Assembly (NCBI GenBank): GCA_030686995.1
Contig: CM060708.1
Span: 104,509,350-104,573,349 of the forward strand
Origin: Artemisia argyi
Lineage: Eukaryota; Streptophyta; Magnoliopsida; Asterales; Asteraceae
Direction of reading: 5' to 3'
DNA: 64,000 bases
A program made the position numbers and the translations under genes. This document shows positions 1 through 11,038 of this stretch, piece after piece. Positions within the stretch are counted from its first letter, which is position 1; each line of letters starts with the position of its first letter. Below the pieces are notes generated by a model. The model was given only the letters and a program-made list of their open reading frames with translations. It did no database searches and was not told the origin of the DNA.

Positions 1-2035
1 GGCTTTTCAAAAAGCCAAAGCTCACTCATTGGGACCCACCAGTGAGGCCAGGGGAGGGCATGGAATATGGGTACAAAATCTAAGAACTCAGCATAGCTCT
101 GGAATGGGACAAAACAAAAAGGCCTTGCAGCCCTACCTAATGAACTCTAAACCACCAAATAATCTATAAGCCTTGAAGTCTGGCTTATTGGATTTCCATG
201 AAGCTAAAAACCAAGGGGTGGGGCCCACTAGAGAACAACCTTTGGCTAATAGAAAAGGGTGGTTTTGGTCAGGGTCTGTGTAGCAGGGCAATACCTTGCC
301 CTGCAGCCTACTTTGGACACCAATTCAACCCCTAAGAAAAAATCACAAAAATAAGGAAATGTATGGATTCAATAGACTAGGTGGGGGAAAGCAACTTTTA
401 AAAAGCACAAGCCCTGAATCCCACTGAAAATTCTAAACAATTCCTACAATTTTTGACTTTTCTGAGAATGGTGACTTTTGACTTTTTATGAAAAACTTGA
501 AATTTGACTATTTTGAGTTTCAATCCTACTCTACTGATTAAATAAGATGGATTAAGATGAAATAAAGCTAAAGTAGGCTAAAGCTATGACTTATGAACTA
601 AAATGGAGGTTTATGGATTACAAAATCCACAGCAGTGGACATGTATGAAGATTAATTGTTGATTTTGACCTTGTCTCCAAAGAATCTTGGTTTTAAGACT
701 TAACTAGACCTAAACTGAGTGAATGTAACCTACTAGTACTAAAATGACAACAAAACAACCACAATACCACCCAAGGCAGTGTTAAACCAAACACCCCCTT
801 TTTAAACCTGTTTTACTAAGTTAAGTAGGAACAGACCTAGAAACACCTAACCACTAATCTAAGTAGCTTACTAAACCATATTGAAGGCTAACTGAACAGT
901 GACTGCAACAACTAACAATAAGAAGACAGAAATGCAATAATCAAGGTGGTGACTTACAGAAATTCCAAGCAATGATGTACTGAGACAAGGACCACTCTAA
1001 CCTATACCTCCCCTGAGGTTTCTAATACCATACAATTCAACAATCACCAGGATCCAAAGCTTTAATCAACTTGTTGAGTGATTTTTTTATTTTCTACTTA
1101 TTTTTTTTGAATTTTTGGTATTTTTGAGTTAATTAACTAAAACTATTTAAATGTCTTGAATTCCTTACAAAGCCTCTAAATAAGCTGATGTGGGCTCAGT
1201 GGATCAACAAACAACAATTTGAACAATCTTAAGAGCTAATTATGGAAACTTGAAATTTCAAACTGAAACATTAACTTGAAACTGAAATTCTTGAAACCTT
1301 AACTTGAAACTGAAATTCTTGCTTGAATTAAGTTTTAGTTATACTGGAAACTTAGAGTACAAACTTTTTAACTAAAAATTACACAAGAGAATGAAAAATT
1401 AATACTAATGATATCTAAAACTACCTTACTCTACTGCTACTCTAACTGCTTTTTTTTCTTCCCACCTTCTTCACTTTTATAAGCCCTTGGGTTTGTGTTT
1501 GGATTTGGTTTATATATTACAAAGGGTCCGTTTAGTTTGACATTAACACAAGGACTAACTTTGCAATTTTTTGAAAACTCAATGGCACGGTTTGTAATTT
1601 ATCCAAAGTTATCAAAAGGACTATAGTTGCCAAGTTTCATTTACCAAGGACTATAAATGATAGTTTTCCAAAATTTGAAATCCTAGGGACCTTTTATGCC
1701 AAAATTGAAAGTACAGGGACCAAAACTATAATTTTTGAAACTTTAGACCCAAGTATTATATTTTGTGATTTTTTGACTTTCAAAAGACTTGGGTTGACTT
1801 TTTATTTAAAATAAATGCATAGAGACTATTTTTGCCAAATTTTGAAAGTTGAGGGACTAAAACTGCCATTTTTGAAAACTTTGTACGTTTTTCATCTGTT
1901 TTTACTCATTTTGCATCTAAAACATATAAAACACAATTTTGGAATATTTTTAGTGTTTTGATGCATTTCTGAGTGTTTTTGTATGTTTTTGCAGTTCAGA
2001 TTGACCAAAAATGATGAGTGTTTGAGCACTCATCA
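1..2035 (-). repeat. 3' LTR (partial) of non-autonomous gypsy-derived element
   Basis: This stretch is nearly identical to 6,438-8,810, and both copies end in the same short palindrome (tgatgagtg...cactcatca). A pyrimidine tract (cccccacactt at 2,037-2,047, purine-rich on the minus strand) follows immediately, as expected for the polypurine tract beside a minus-strand 3' LTR. The left end lies outside the window. Against the other LTR it lacks about 366 bp (7,900-8,265 there) at a 5-base TTGGG microhomology, and it carries a short extra tandem copy near 1,260-1,320. No gene is seen inside. Confidence 0.85.
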
Positions 2036-2047
2036 ATCCCCCACACT
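2036..2047 (-). other. Polypurine tract of the minus-strand LTR element
   Basis: On the minus strand this reads AAGTGTGGGGGAT directly before the 3' LTR, the usual place for plus-strand DNA priming. Related CCACACTTA-containing tracts recur near 2,596-2,620 (with a run of about 15 C) and at 2,757-2,764, so the element carries extra polypurine-like tracts upstream. Confidence 0.7.
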
Positions 2048-2094
2048 TAACTATTGCTAGTCCCTTGCAATCTTTTTGAGAAAACTTAATGGAT

Positions 2095-2500
2095 TTTAAT
2101 CTCTTTACGAAAAGCCATTACTTCTGGAGTAGCCAAATGTTTCAGTTCAAGTAAGAACTATGGTACACTGATAACCATGTGATTTTGAGCAAACCACCAG
2201 CTGTAAACGGATTTGGTTTGTCTTTACCAGAAGCCGTTTGCTTCTGGACCAGCCAACTCTTGATGGACACAGTCAACATCTTGGTGAGTTGATTACCAAT
2301 TATGGTTTTCCACTGCCTTTACCATAAGCCATAATCTTGCGGGCTAGCCAACTCTTTCCCTTTTTAGGATATGGTGAGTTGAGATACCATACAATTTTGG
2401 GCAAATTGCAAGCCGTAAACGGATTTGATATATCTTTACCAAGAGCCGTTTACTCCTGGATTAGCCAATCCTTTTGTCGTTTAGACATGGCGGACTGATA
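2095..2500. repeat. Degenerate tandem repeats upstream of the 3' LTR
   Basis: A motif of the form CTTTACxAxAAGCC...CTGGAxxAGCCAA recurs four times, near 2,099, 2,220, 2,318 and 2,432, at spacings of roughly 100-120 bases. The linking segments also share pieces such as GTAAACGGATTTG. Such repeats just before the 3' LTR are known from Tat-lineage plant retrotransposons. No coding potential is apparent in 2,048-2,830 beyond short accidental frames. Confidence 0.55.
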
Positions 2501-2833
2501 ACCACAAAAAATTTTGAAGCACAAGTGAAAATTTTTTAAAATTTTTGCCAAAACGGGGGTACTAGATGGTAAAATATGATAAAATTCGCTAGAATTCCCC
2601 CCCCCCCCCCCACACTTAGAATTGAATATTGTCCTCAATATTCAAAGTCCCGACTATTATGCCGACTCTTTGAACATATAAGGGCAACATTACAAGCTAA
2701 ATGTGGAAACATCATTTTTTTTCACTTTATTGGTAACCACAGCAGGGGTAACTCCTCCACACTTAGGGTGAAAACCATATATACATGCTACTGTTTTTGT
2801 TTACCGAGTCGCTAGCTTGACTCGACCCCGAAA

Positions 2834-3157
2834 TCATTTGTTCTTGGGGAAGCATGATGTGGAAGAAACAATCTCCATCGGACTTTCATTCAAGATGTTT
2901 GGACAAACATTTGAAGCACGTGAAAGTTCCACACCGATGAGATAAGTACCCGGCTCAAGATAATGATACATGAAAATGCCGGGGTCAAAGATAATGTCTT
3001 CATTCCCGAAGGAGTGAAGAACAGGAGAGGTCACCCTGTAGGTGAAGAAAAGGAAGAAAACCATGATGAAAATCATGATAAGATTTTCTTCATCGAGATC
3101 AGGCTCAGTAGCCTGAATTTGGATTTCAAGGGTTAAGCTCGTTTGGTTTGAAAACAT
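2834..3157 (-). pseudogene. C-terminal continuation of the gag-like ORF in another frame
   Basis: A 107-codon minus-strand frame overlaps the end of the upstream frame by about 25 bases. Its second half (FGNEDIIFDPGIF, then LSRASNVCPNILNESPMEI) resembles, from memory, the C-terminal part of gag-like ORFs common in Anthemideae genomes. I read it as the same protein displaced by a frameshift near 3,140. A separate small ORF cannot be excluded. Confidence 0.5.
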
Positions 3158-4761
3158 CCCGGGCGGGAGGGTGGTAATTTGTAAATTCTCATGATTAAGT
3201 GCATCTCCCCCGGGCTATCATACTCCGGAGGAGTCATGAAATGAGTGAGTTCACCGGAGAACTCCTCATGAAGAGAATCATTCAGATGGTGTGAATCTAT
3301 GAACTCTTGTTCCATTGTGGACTCATCACTATCCTCATTCTGAATATCAAAGAGTGGATTATCAGAAATCAAAGTGAATTCAGAATTGAATTTAAACAGA
3401 GGATTGGTGAGAGTAGTTTTGAATGCTTCGGGAACAAAGTGATTATCATTCTCTATTGGACTATTGGGATCAGAAGTGAGTGACGGATTATGATATAAGA
3501 GACTTTCAATTTCTCCTAGATCAGTTTCAAAATCAAAGAGATCATCGTTACTTCCCGTTGGGAGTGGATTGATGTGAGTGAGTTCATCAGCGAACTACTC
3601 AAGAAGATGATCAGCATCAAAATGTGGAACTGATGCTTCAACATACTCGATGTCTCCATAAGATGTACAATCTTCGCTACAATCGGAGAAAGTTTCAAAT
3701 TGATCTTTTGGACACTCAAGAGGGGAAGGAAAATCACACATATGATCAAAAGCTCCCTGTGACTCTCTTGGGATTGGGACAAGGATCTCAACACTAGACT
3801 TTATGAATTCGTTCGATTCCTTTTCAGGAACAGTGCTAAGATGCTCATCCCCCATGTTCAGAGAGTGAGTGTGAACTTCGGGTGTGATAACAACAAACTG
3901 AGGGAGTTGAGAGGAGCTAGCATTCATGGATTGTACAAGTTCCATTTGATCTTCTGCTAGTAATTTCTCCGTTATATTATTTTCTCCCTGATTCTCCATG
4001 GAAGGAATTACAACTGATGAATCTGATGAACCCTTATAAAATTGAAGGATATCAAGGGTATCTTCATTATCACTATCATCATCACAATCGAGAAGAGCAG
4101 CTTTACGAAATTTGGCACGTGTTATAGCTGCTTGTTCCTCGACAAGTAATTCCTCCATACTCTTTTTTTTTCTAGCCTCTTGTTCTTCAGCAAGTAATTC
4201 TGCCATAGATTTCTCACGAGAGTCTTGAAACGATGTAGTAACCAACTCCTCCTTAAGTTCTTTCAATATCTCAAGAGCCTTTAGTAAAAGGTCTGGCTCA
4301 GTATCATGAGGAGTTGCTTGGATCATTTGGTACTGTGGAGGTGGGTCTGAAAACGAATAGTCATAATTGTTACAAGGAAATGGATTCCTTGTTTGACAAT
4401 CCGAGCTAGAGTGTGGACCTCCACAGTACTCACAACAATAAAACTGATGTGGTTGTGGGTTGTATGTGCTAGAGTCATAATCGTTATCAGGAAACTGCTC
4501 ATAGACAAGCGTGTTTCCCGATTGACAATCAGAACTGTAGTGTGAACTACCACAGTACTCACAACAGTAAAACTGCTGAGTCTCATGGTGTGGTAGCTGA
4601 TGGAATAAATCAGTCGTGTCATGGTAGGAATAGGGATCTTGGTTATAGACAGACCCGTTTCCTGACTCTACCACACCACAATTAGGGCAATTACCACCAT
4701 TATGAGGATTACCACACCATTGACAAATCAGAAGGTGTGGATGAGACATAGAAAGAATCAA
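3133..4761 (-). CDS. Gag-like protein with repeated zinc-knuckle-like motifs, one internal stop
   Basis: A minus-strand frame of 543 codons starts at ATG 4,761 and is open except for one TAG at 3,595-3,597, after codon 388. The N-terminus has three cysteine clusters: CQWCGNPHNGGNCPNC, then CCEYCGSSHYSSDC and CCEYCGGPHSSSDC. All are compatible with CX2C..H..C zinc knuckles that would bind RNA in a Gag. A lysine/glutamate-rich helical stretch follows (MAELLAEEQEARKKKSMEELL), then a long acidic tail. The ORF sits between a PBS and a PPT with no protease, RT or integrase, so the element would need another element's enzymes. Resemblance to gag-type proteins annotated in Tanacetum is recollection. 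The TAG could be a CAG transition. Confidence 0.65.
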
Positions 4762-5030
4762 AAGGTTTGGGAGGGTAAGGAATGAAGAATCAAAAGGGTA
4801 GGAGGGTAGAGATGAATATTTTTGGATTTTTGGAAAGACATTTTATATACAAATAAGAAAGAAAATCTTTTTGGGTTTTTTGTGTTCGTTGAAAACTGAT
4901 TTTAAAATGTTTTCTTGAACTGATTTGTTTTTATATGATAAGAAAATATGAACAAGGATGGTAAATTTACAAAGAAGTGAATTCCAAAATCACTAATCTG
5001 CAAAACCGTTTAGAATAACGCGCACAACCT

Positions 5031-5046
5031 CCCGGCAGCGGCGCCA
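5031..5046 (-). other. Primer binding site of the minus-strand LTR element
   Basis: On the minus strand this reads TGGCGCCGCTGCCGGG, five bases inside the 5' LTR end. TGGCGCC-type primer sites are typical of Athila/Tat gypsy elements. It fixes the element's orientation (minus) and the LTR boundary at 5,052. Confidence 0.8.
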
Positions 5047-5051
5047 AATTT

Positions 5052-8000
5052 TGATTGGCTCCAAACAGTCAACTAAAGTCAACCACATATGTGGTCAATA
5101 TGGTCAAACATCTTAGAGTCAATCTCCGTGGAATATAGTGTTTCCCCGGGTCGTTATGTTCCGACGAGGTGTGAATTGTTATCAAACGGGATTGTGATCG
5201 GGTGAATTTGGACAGGAAAGGGTTTGTGATTGACTACACTACTGATTTATACAAGGAAATAGCTCAAGTAGGCTATAATAACATATACGTGAAATTAGAA
5301 AAACCAGAAACGTTTAAAACCTAAAAACGTGTACGTTCAGTTTAAAGTTACGTGAACGTACAAAATAAAACGCGAGTTTTGTACAAATAAAATACTTACG
5401 AATATGAAAATTACATTTTTACAATCCTAATAATAAAAGAAAATTTTTGGAAAATTAAAATTAATTTTTACACTATTATATAATTATTATTAATTAAACA
5501 CTATTTTCTAGTTACTTATTAATTATTTAAATTAACCTAAATTATAACTAATTATGAAATTACACTAAAAATATGAAAAATAAATTTGTAAAAATCTAAA
5601 ATATTATAAAACTAATTTTAAAATTAAAATTATATTTTTAAGACTTTTTATCTAATTATTATTAATTAAAAACTAATTTAAACTATTTAATAATACACTA
5701 ATAAATAAGAAAATGTAAAATAAGCCTAGAAAAATAAAATAAAGACGTAGAAAAATCTAAAATATTATAAAACTTATTTTAAAACTGGAATTATATTTTT
5801 CACACTATTTTTCTAATTATTATTAATTAATTACTATTTAATTATTTATTAAATACTTTTAAAACTAAGTAAAATGCTAATAAATACTAAATAAGCTAAG
5901 AAAAATCTAAAACTTTTTATAAAATTATTAAGTAAATACAGGAACCTAAGAAAAATATAAAAACACTAAGTGCTTAAGGAAAATAAGCTAATAAGCAATA
6001 AGCTTCTTAAATAGAAGCTAACACTTTCATAAAATTGAGCTTTTTTTGTTTTTCCTTTACAAAACTCTTTAAATACTTAAAATATGAAACTTTAATAAAG
6101 GCACTTTGGCCAGAAGCTTAAAAATAAGCAGATGAAAAGCTAAATGGATTGGCAGATAAGCATATAAGCTTATTAGGATTTAAAGGATCCTGAATAAGCT
6201 TGTAAAAAGCTACTCAGCACAAACCAAAGAGTAATTAAGATGTAAGGAGGATGAGTGCATGGAAAACAAGCAGACACAAGCAATTAAATATACTAAATAA
6301 GCCAACAAGCTGAATAAGCAATTCCACCCAATCCTGAGCACCAAACAGGCCTGATTGGCCAAGTTTAGGCCAATGTGGGACCCACCAGGATGATCAAGAG
6401 CCCAAAGTAAAAGCTAATATGAAAATCTGAGCTTATGGGCTTTTCAAAAAGCCAAAGCTCACTCACTGGGACCCACCGGTGAGGCCAGGGGAGGGCATGG
6501 AATATGGGTACAAAATCTGAGAACTCAGCATAGCTCTGGAATGGGACAAAACAAAAAGGCCTTGCAGCCCTACCTAATGAACTCTAAACCACCAAATAAG
6601 CTATAAGCCTTGAAGTCTGGCTTATTGAATTTCCAAGAAGCTAAAAACCAAAGGGTGGGGCCCACTATAGAACAACCTATGGCTAATAGAAAGGGTGGTT
6701 TTGGTCAGGGTCTGTGTAGCAGGGCAATACCTTGCCCTGCAGCCTACTTTGGACACCAATTCAACCCTTAAGAAAAAATCACAAAAATAAGCAAATGTAT
6801 GGATTCAATATACTAGGTGGGGGAAAACAACTTTTAAAAAGCACAAGCCCTGAATCCCATCTGAAAATTCTAAACAATTCCTACAATTTTTGACTTTTCT
6901 GAGAATGGTGACTTTTGAATTTTTATGAAAAACTTGAAATTTGACTATTTTGAGTTTCAATCCTACTCTACTGATTAAATAAGATGGATTAAGATGAAAT
7001 AAAGCTAAAGTAGGCTAAAGCTATGACTTATGAACTAAAATGGAGGTTTATGGATTACAAAATCCACAACAGTGGACATGTATGAAGATTAATTGTTGAT
7101 TTTGACCTTGTCTCCAAAGAATCTTGGTTTTAAAACTTAAGTAGACCTAAACTGAGTGAATGTAACCTACTAATACTAAAATGACAACAAAACAACCACA
7201 ATACCACCCAAGGCAGTGTTAAACCAAACACCTCCTTTTTAAACCTGTTTCACTAAGTTAAGTAGGAACATACCTAGAAATACCTAACCACTAATCTAAG
7301 TAGCTTACTAAACCATATTTAAGGCTAACTGAACAGTGACTGCAACAACTAATAATAAGAAGACAGAAATGCAATAATCAAGTTGGTGACCTACAGAAAT
7401 TCCAAGCAATGATGTACTGAGACAAGGACCACTCTAACCTATACCTCCCCTGAGGTTTCTAATACCATACAATTCAACAATCACCAAGATCCAAAGCTTC
7501 AATCAAATTGTGGAGTGATTTTTTTATTTTCTACTTATTTTTCTTGAATTTTTGGTATTTTTGAGTTAATTAACTAAAACTATTTAAATGTCTTGAATTC
7601 TTTACAAAGCCTCTAAATAAGCTGCTGTGGGCTCAGTGGATCAACAAACAACAATTTGAACAATCTTAAGAGCTAATTATGGAAACTGAAATTTCAAACT
7701 GAAACCTTAACTTGAAACTGAAATTCTTGCTTGAATTAAGTTTTAGTTATACTGGAAACTTAGAGTACAAACTTTTTAACCAAAAATTACACAAGAGAAT
7801 GAAAAATTAATACTAATGATATCTAAAACTACCTTACTCTACTGCTACTCTAACTGCTTTTTTTTCTTCCCGCCTTCTTCACTTTTATAAGCCCTTGGGG
7901 GCTCCTCTCTCTTTCCCATTCAATTTTGAGCCGTAGGATGAGTTCAATGAACCTTGGCCGTTTGATTTTGTTTTAGCGGGAAAGTCCAAATTGGACAGGG

Positions 8001-8810
8001 TGAGTGGGATAGGTGAGGTATTAATGAGGGGGAGGGAGTGTTGGTGAGAGTATTAATTGGGAAAGGTGAGGTTGGTGAGGGAATTGTGGAGATATCATAG
8101 AGGAGAAGGGAACATGAAATGGGTATTCAGGGGTTGGGGATGGTGTTGACTGTTGAGTTTGACTATTTGTTTTGACCCTGGTATTGACCAATTGACCAGG
8201 GTTGGGTAGTATTAAAAAGGGTTTGGGCTTTTTTAGGGGAAATGGGCTTGGGGTGGTTTATTGGGTTTGTGTTTGGATTTGGTTTATATATTACAAAGGG
8301 TTCGTTTAGTTTGACATTAACACAAGGACTAACTTTGCAAATTTCTGAAAACTCAAGGGCACGGTTTGTAATTTATCCAAAGTTATCAAAAGGACTATAG
8401 TTGCCAAGTTTCATTTACCAAGGACCATAAATGATAGTTTTCCAAAATTTGAAATCCCAGGGACTTTTTATGCCAAAATTGAAAGTACAGGGACCAAAAC
8501 TGTAATTTTTGAAACTTTAGACACAAGTATTATATTTTGTGATTTTTTGACTTTCAAAAGACTTGGGTTGACTTTTTATTTAAAATAAATGCATAGGGAC
8601 TATTTTTTTCCAATTTTTGAAAGTTGAGGGACTGAAACTGCCAATTTTGCAAACTTTGTACGTTTTTCATCTGTTTTTACTCATTTTACATCTAAAACAT
8701 ATAAAACACAATTTCGGAATATTATTAGTGTTTTGATGCATTTCTGAGTGTTTTTGTATGTTTTTGCAGTTCAGATTGACAAAAAATGATGAGTGTTTGA
8801 GCACTCATCA
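5052..8810 (-). repeat. 5' LTR (complete, 3,759 bp) of the gag-only LTR element
   Basis: The LTR is bounded by TG (5,052, next to the PBS) and CA (8,810). Its last 2.37 kb matches the partial LTR at 1-2,035. The part at 5,390-6,060 is extremely AT-rich. The segment 7,900-8,265 is present here but absent from the other LTR. With the roughly 3.0-kb internal region this makes an element of about 10.5 kb with disproportionately long LTRs, consistent with a terminal-repeat retrotransposon carrying only gag (TR-GAG). Confidence 0.85.
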
Positions 8811-9483
8811 AAGCCTGCTTTTACTATCAATTCATCTCAATACAACTAAATGAATAGAGAAACAAGATTTCGTGTCTTTGATAGGTCTTCTAGCACAGCT
8901 CCAGGTTTTAAGGTAAACACCGCTATTGTCGATCAGGTTATGTGTTGAATGGTTCGTCTCCTATGGTCTGGTTGTCTTGATGCCCGAACCGTAATCTCCA
9001 CGTACTGCATGATGTATAATCGAGTACCATCTCAGTTCCTTTCTTCTTCAATGCTTCTTCCACGGTAACGCTTGCCGCGAACATCTTCTACTACTCTTCT
9101 ACCAGGTTTCTAACTCCGATAATGGTCTTCAATCTTGGTCCTTTCTATGGGAGACCCTGTCTTCACAGGATACAAGGTAGTGTTGTCTACTACGATCTCT
9201 GAACGTCAATACAATTTCTCTTCCAGAACGAAAGGGTCATTCTACAAAAATAATCTCTATGTTCCTTTTTCATCTTTGAACACAATACAATGTCATACTA
9301 TGACAATTTGTCCAAAAACACGCGAAAACATAATTAACTTAGCCAATAAAATTGGCGTCATTCAAGCTCATAAAGGTTATAACGAGTGCAAAGGCAGTCT
9401 CAGAAATCATTTAGGGAAAAAATTATATCCACCTCACATCACCTTTATTCTTCTTCACGAAATAAAACTAAAGTACTTCACGA
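8811..9483. other. Unassigned sequence between two LTR elements
   Basis: This stretch lies between the end of the gag-only element and the start of the 8.4-kb tandem repeat. A plus-strand open frame (9,135-9,554) is present but I do not recognise its product. The reverse complement is not obviously coding either. It is most simply more internal sequence of the minus-strand LTR element at 9,484-14,420, interrupted here by the gag-only insertion; this is inference. Confidence 0.35.
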
Positions 9484-11038
9484 AGGTTACCTTTGGTTTG
9501 TTAACCCCCTTCCTAGAAGTTATTGTGGCTGCTTCTTCAGTCCTTCAAATCTAAAATGATGCAATCAGATACGGAGTTTCAAAGGTGGACCAAATCAATT
9601 ATTTATACGCGGAAACGGATAATGATTACTGATAGGGGTACGGTTAAGTTCACGATTGTCGATACGCCGTCGCATACTTTGCTCTTTCTTCATAAACCAA
9701 TAGGAGCATTCCAAGAAAATCTTAGGGTAAACAAAATCCTATTCCTTCAATTCCTTCAATCCCTCAGCTTCAATGGCACAAAGGTTTCGTCAACTGAGAT
9801 CGATTCAATGCCAACTCTACTTCCTAAACAGGAGAGAAAACACCCAGAGGTTCATCAGAGAACACCGAAAGTTTTTGTAATACAAAATGCTTCCAATGCC
9901 AGAGCTTTCCAATAGTGGATGCTAACAAGTGTCAGGAGTAACTTGACAATCGAATGATATCAGAGTTTGTACTTCCATAGCAGAATTAATCTTAATAGAT
10001 TTAAGTGATTGAGAGCCATCATAAAAAAAGTAGGATGAAGTAGAATGCTAAAGGTCACAAATCAGGTACGGTAGTCTATGGCAGCTTATGAGGAGTCAGC
10101 AAATCCATAATCAAAGTCCTCAAATTTCAGATATATAAAAAATAAATGGATTTGTAGAACGTATACGGTCGTCAAACATACGGATAGTTCACATATCAAA
10201 GTCCAGTACATGGTTCATCAAGAGTGTTGAGATAGATAAGCGAACAGTTCAAGGTGTGGGAATCTTGTTTAGCTCCTTAGTACAGGTGATAGGTAGAGTG
10301 TGCATCGTTGGTAATACGAACATTGTATGGTTGTCAAAAGAGAGATGTATGGAGTATCCATTGCCAGCATCATCATGCTCAGGTAACAAATCTATACTGA
10401 GATAATATTAACATCATATCCTTCCAAAGGAACTGATTGGCAGACAAAGTTCATTATTCGAAGGGAGGGAAAAAATCTTCTCTTGTCCGTGGTTAATAAT
10501 CACCAGAGTTCTGATAGGAGTAGTAATGGATTATGCATATTCAAGTAGTATCAGACGATACATTTCATATCCAGCATAAGTAATGATTTGACAGAATGTG
10601 TCAAACACATTATGGTTGAATGACCTTTGGGATGGTCAGAAAGGTATCAAAGCATTTACCAAACAAATCGGAATGAAGATCAAAATCAGAAAGTGAAACT
10701 TAAAAGGTATAAGGTATCCATGTAGATCTCGAGGCACTAAAACTTACTTGGTTACAAAACTCAGGTTGCAAAACTTCTAACTTCTGAAACAAATGTTCAT
10801 AAAAGGTTTAACTAAGAGCAGAGGCACGAATCAGAGTGATGCGGAAGCAATGCCACTTGCATAGATGCCCTAGTCTACCCATTCCTCACCGTCAATTACT
10901 TAAGTTCCTATAGGGAGATCCTAAAGCAAATTCTCAAAGGTTATCTTATGAGCGCCTACAGTGGAAACTTAATGGTCCAAACTTCACAGGTCAAGGTTTA
11001 ATGTACTACAAGTCGCAACCTGTCTCTGATACCATAAT
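9484..11038 (-). mobile_element. Internal leader of a non-coding LTR element (copy A)
   Basis: This is the 5' internal region of a minus-strand LTR element, next to the primer site at about 11,021-11,034 (minus strand TGGTATCAGAGACAGG, initiator-tRNA-Met type, 4 bases from the LTR). No minus-strand ORF is open here. The plus-strand frame at 9,523-9,915 and its twin at 17,947-18,339 show similar length only because the copies are near identical; I do not recognise a product. The element resembles a large retrotransposon derivative without coding capacity. Confidence 0.6.

Noticed and set aside
9135..9554. 139-codon plus-strand ORF possibly of viral origin
   Set aside because: No motif recognisable, it ends inside the duplicated LTR-element leader, and has no counterpart in copy B. 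Left as unassigned sequence.
9523..9915. Pair of similar 130-codon ORFs here and at 17,947-18,339
   Set aside because: Their similarity follows from the tandem duplication. The sequence is the leader of a minus-strand LTR element and no domain is seen.
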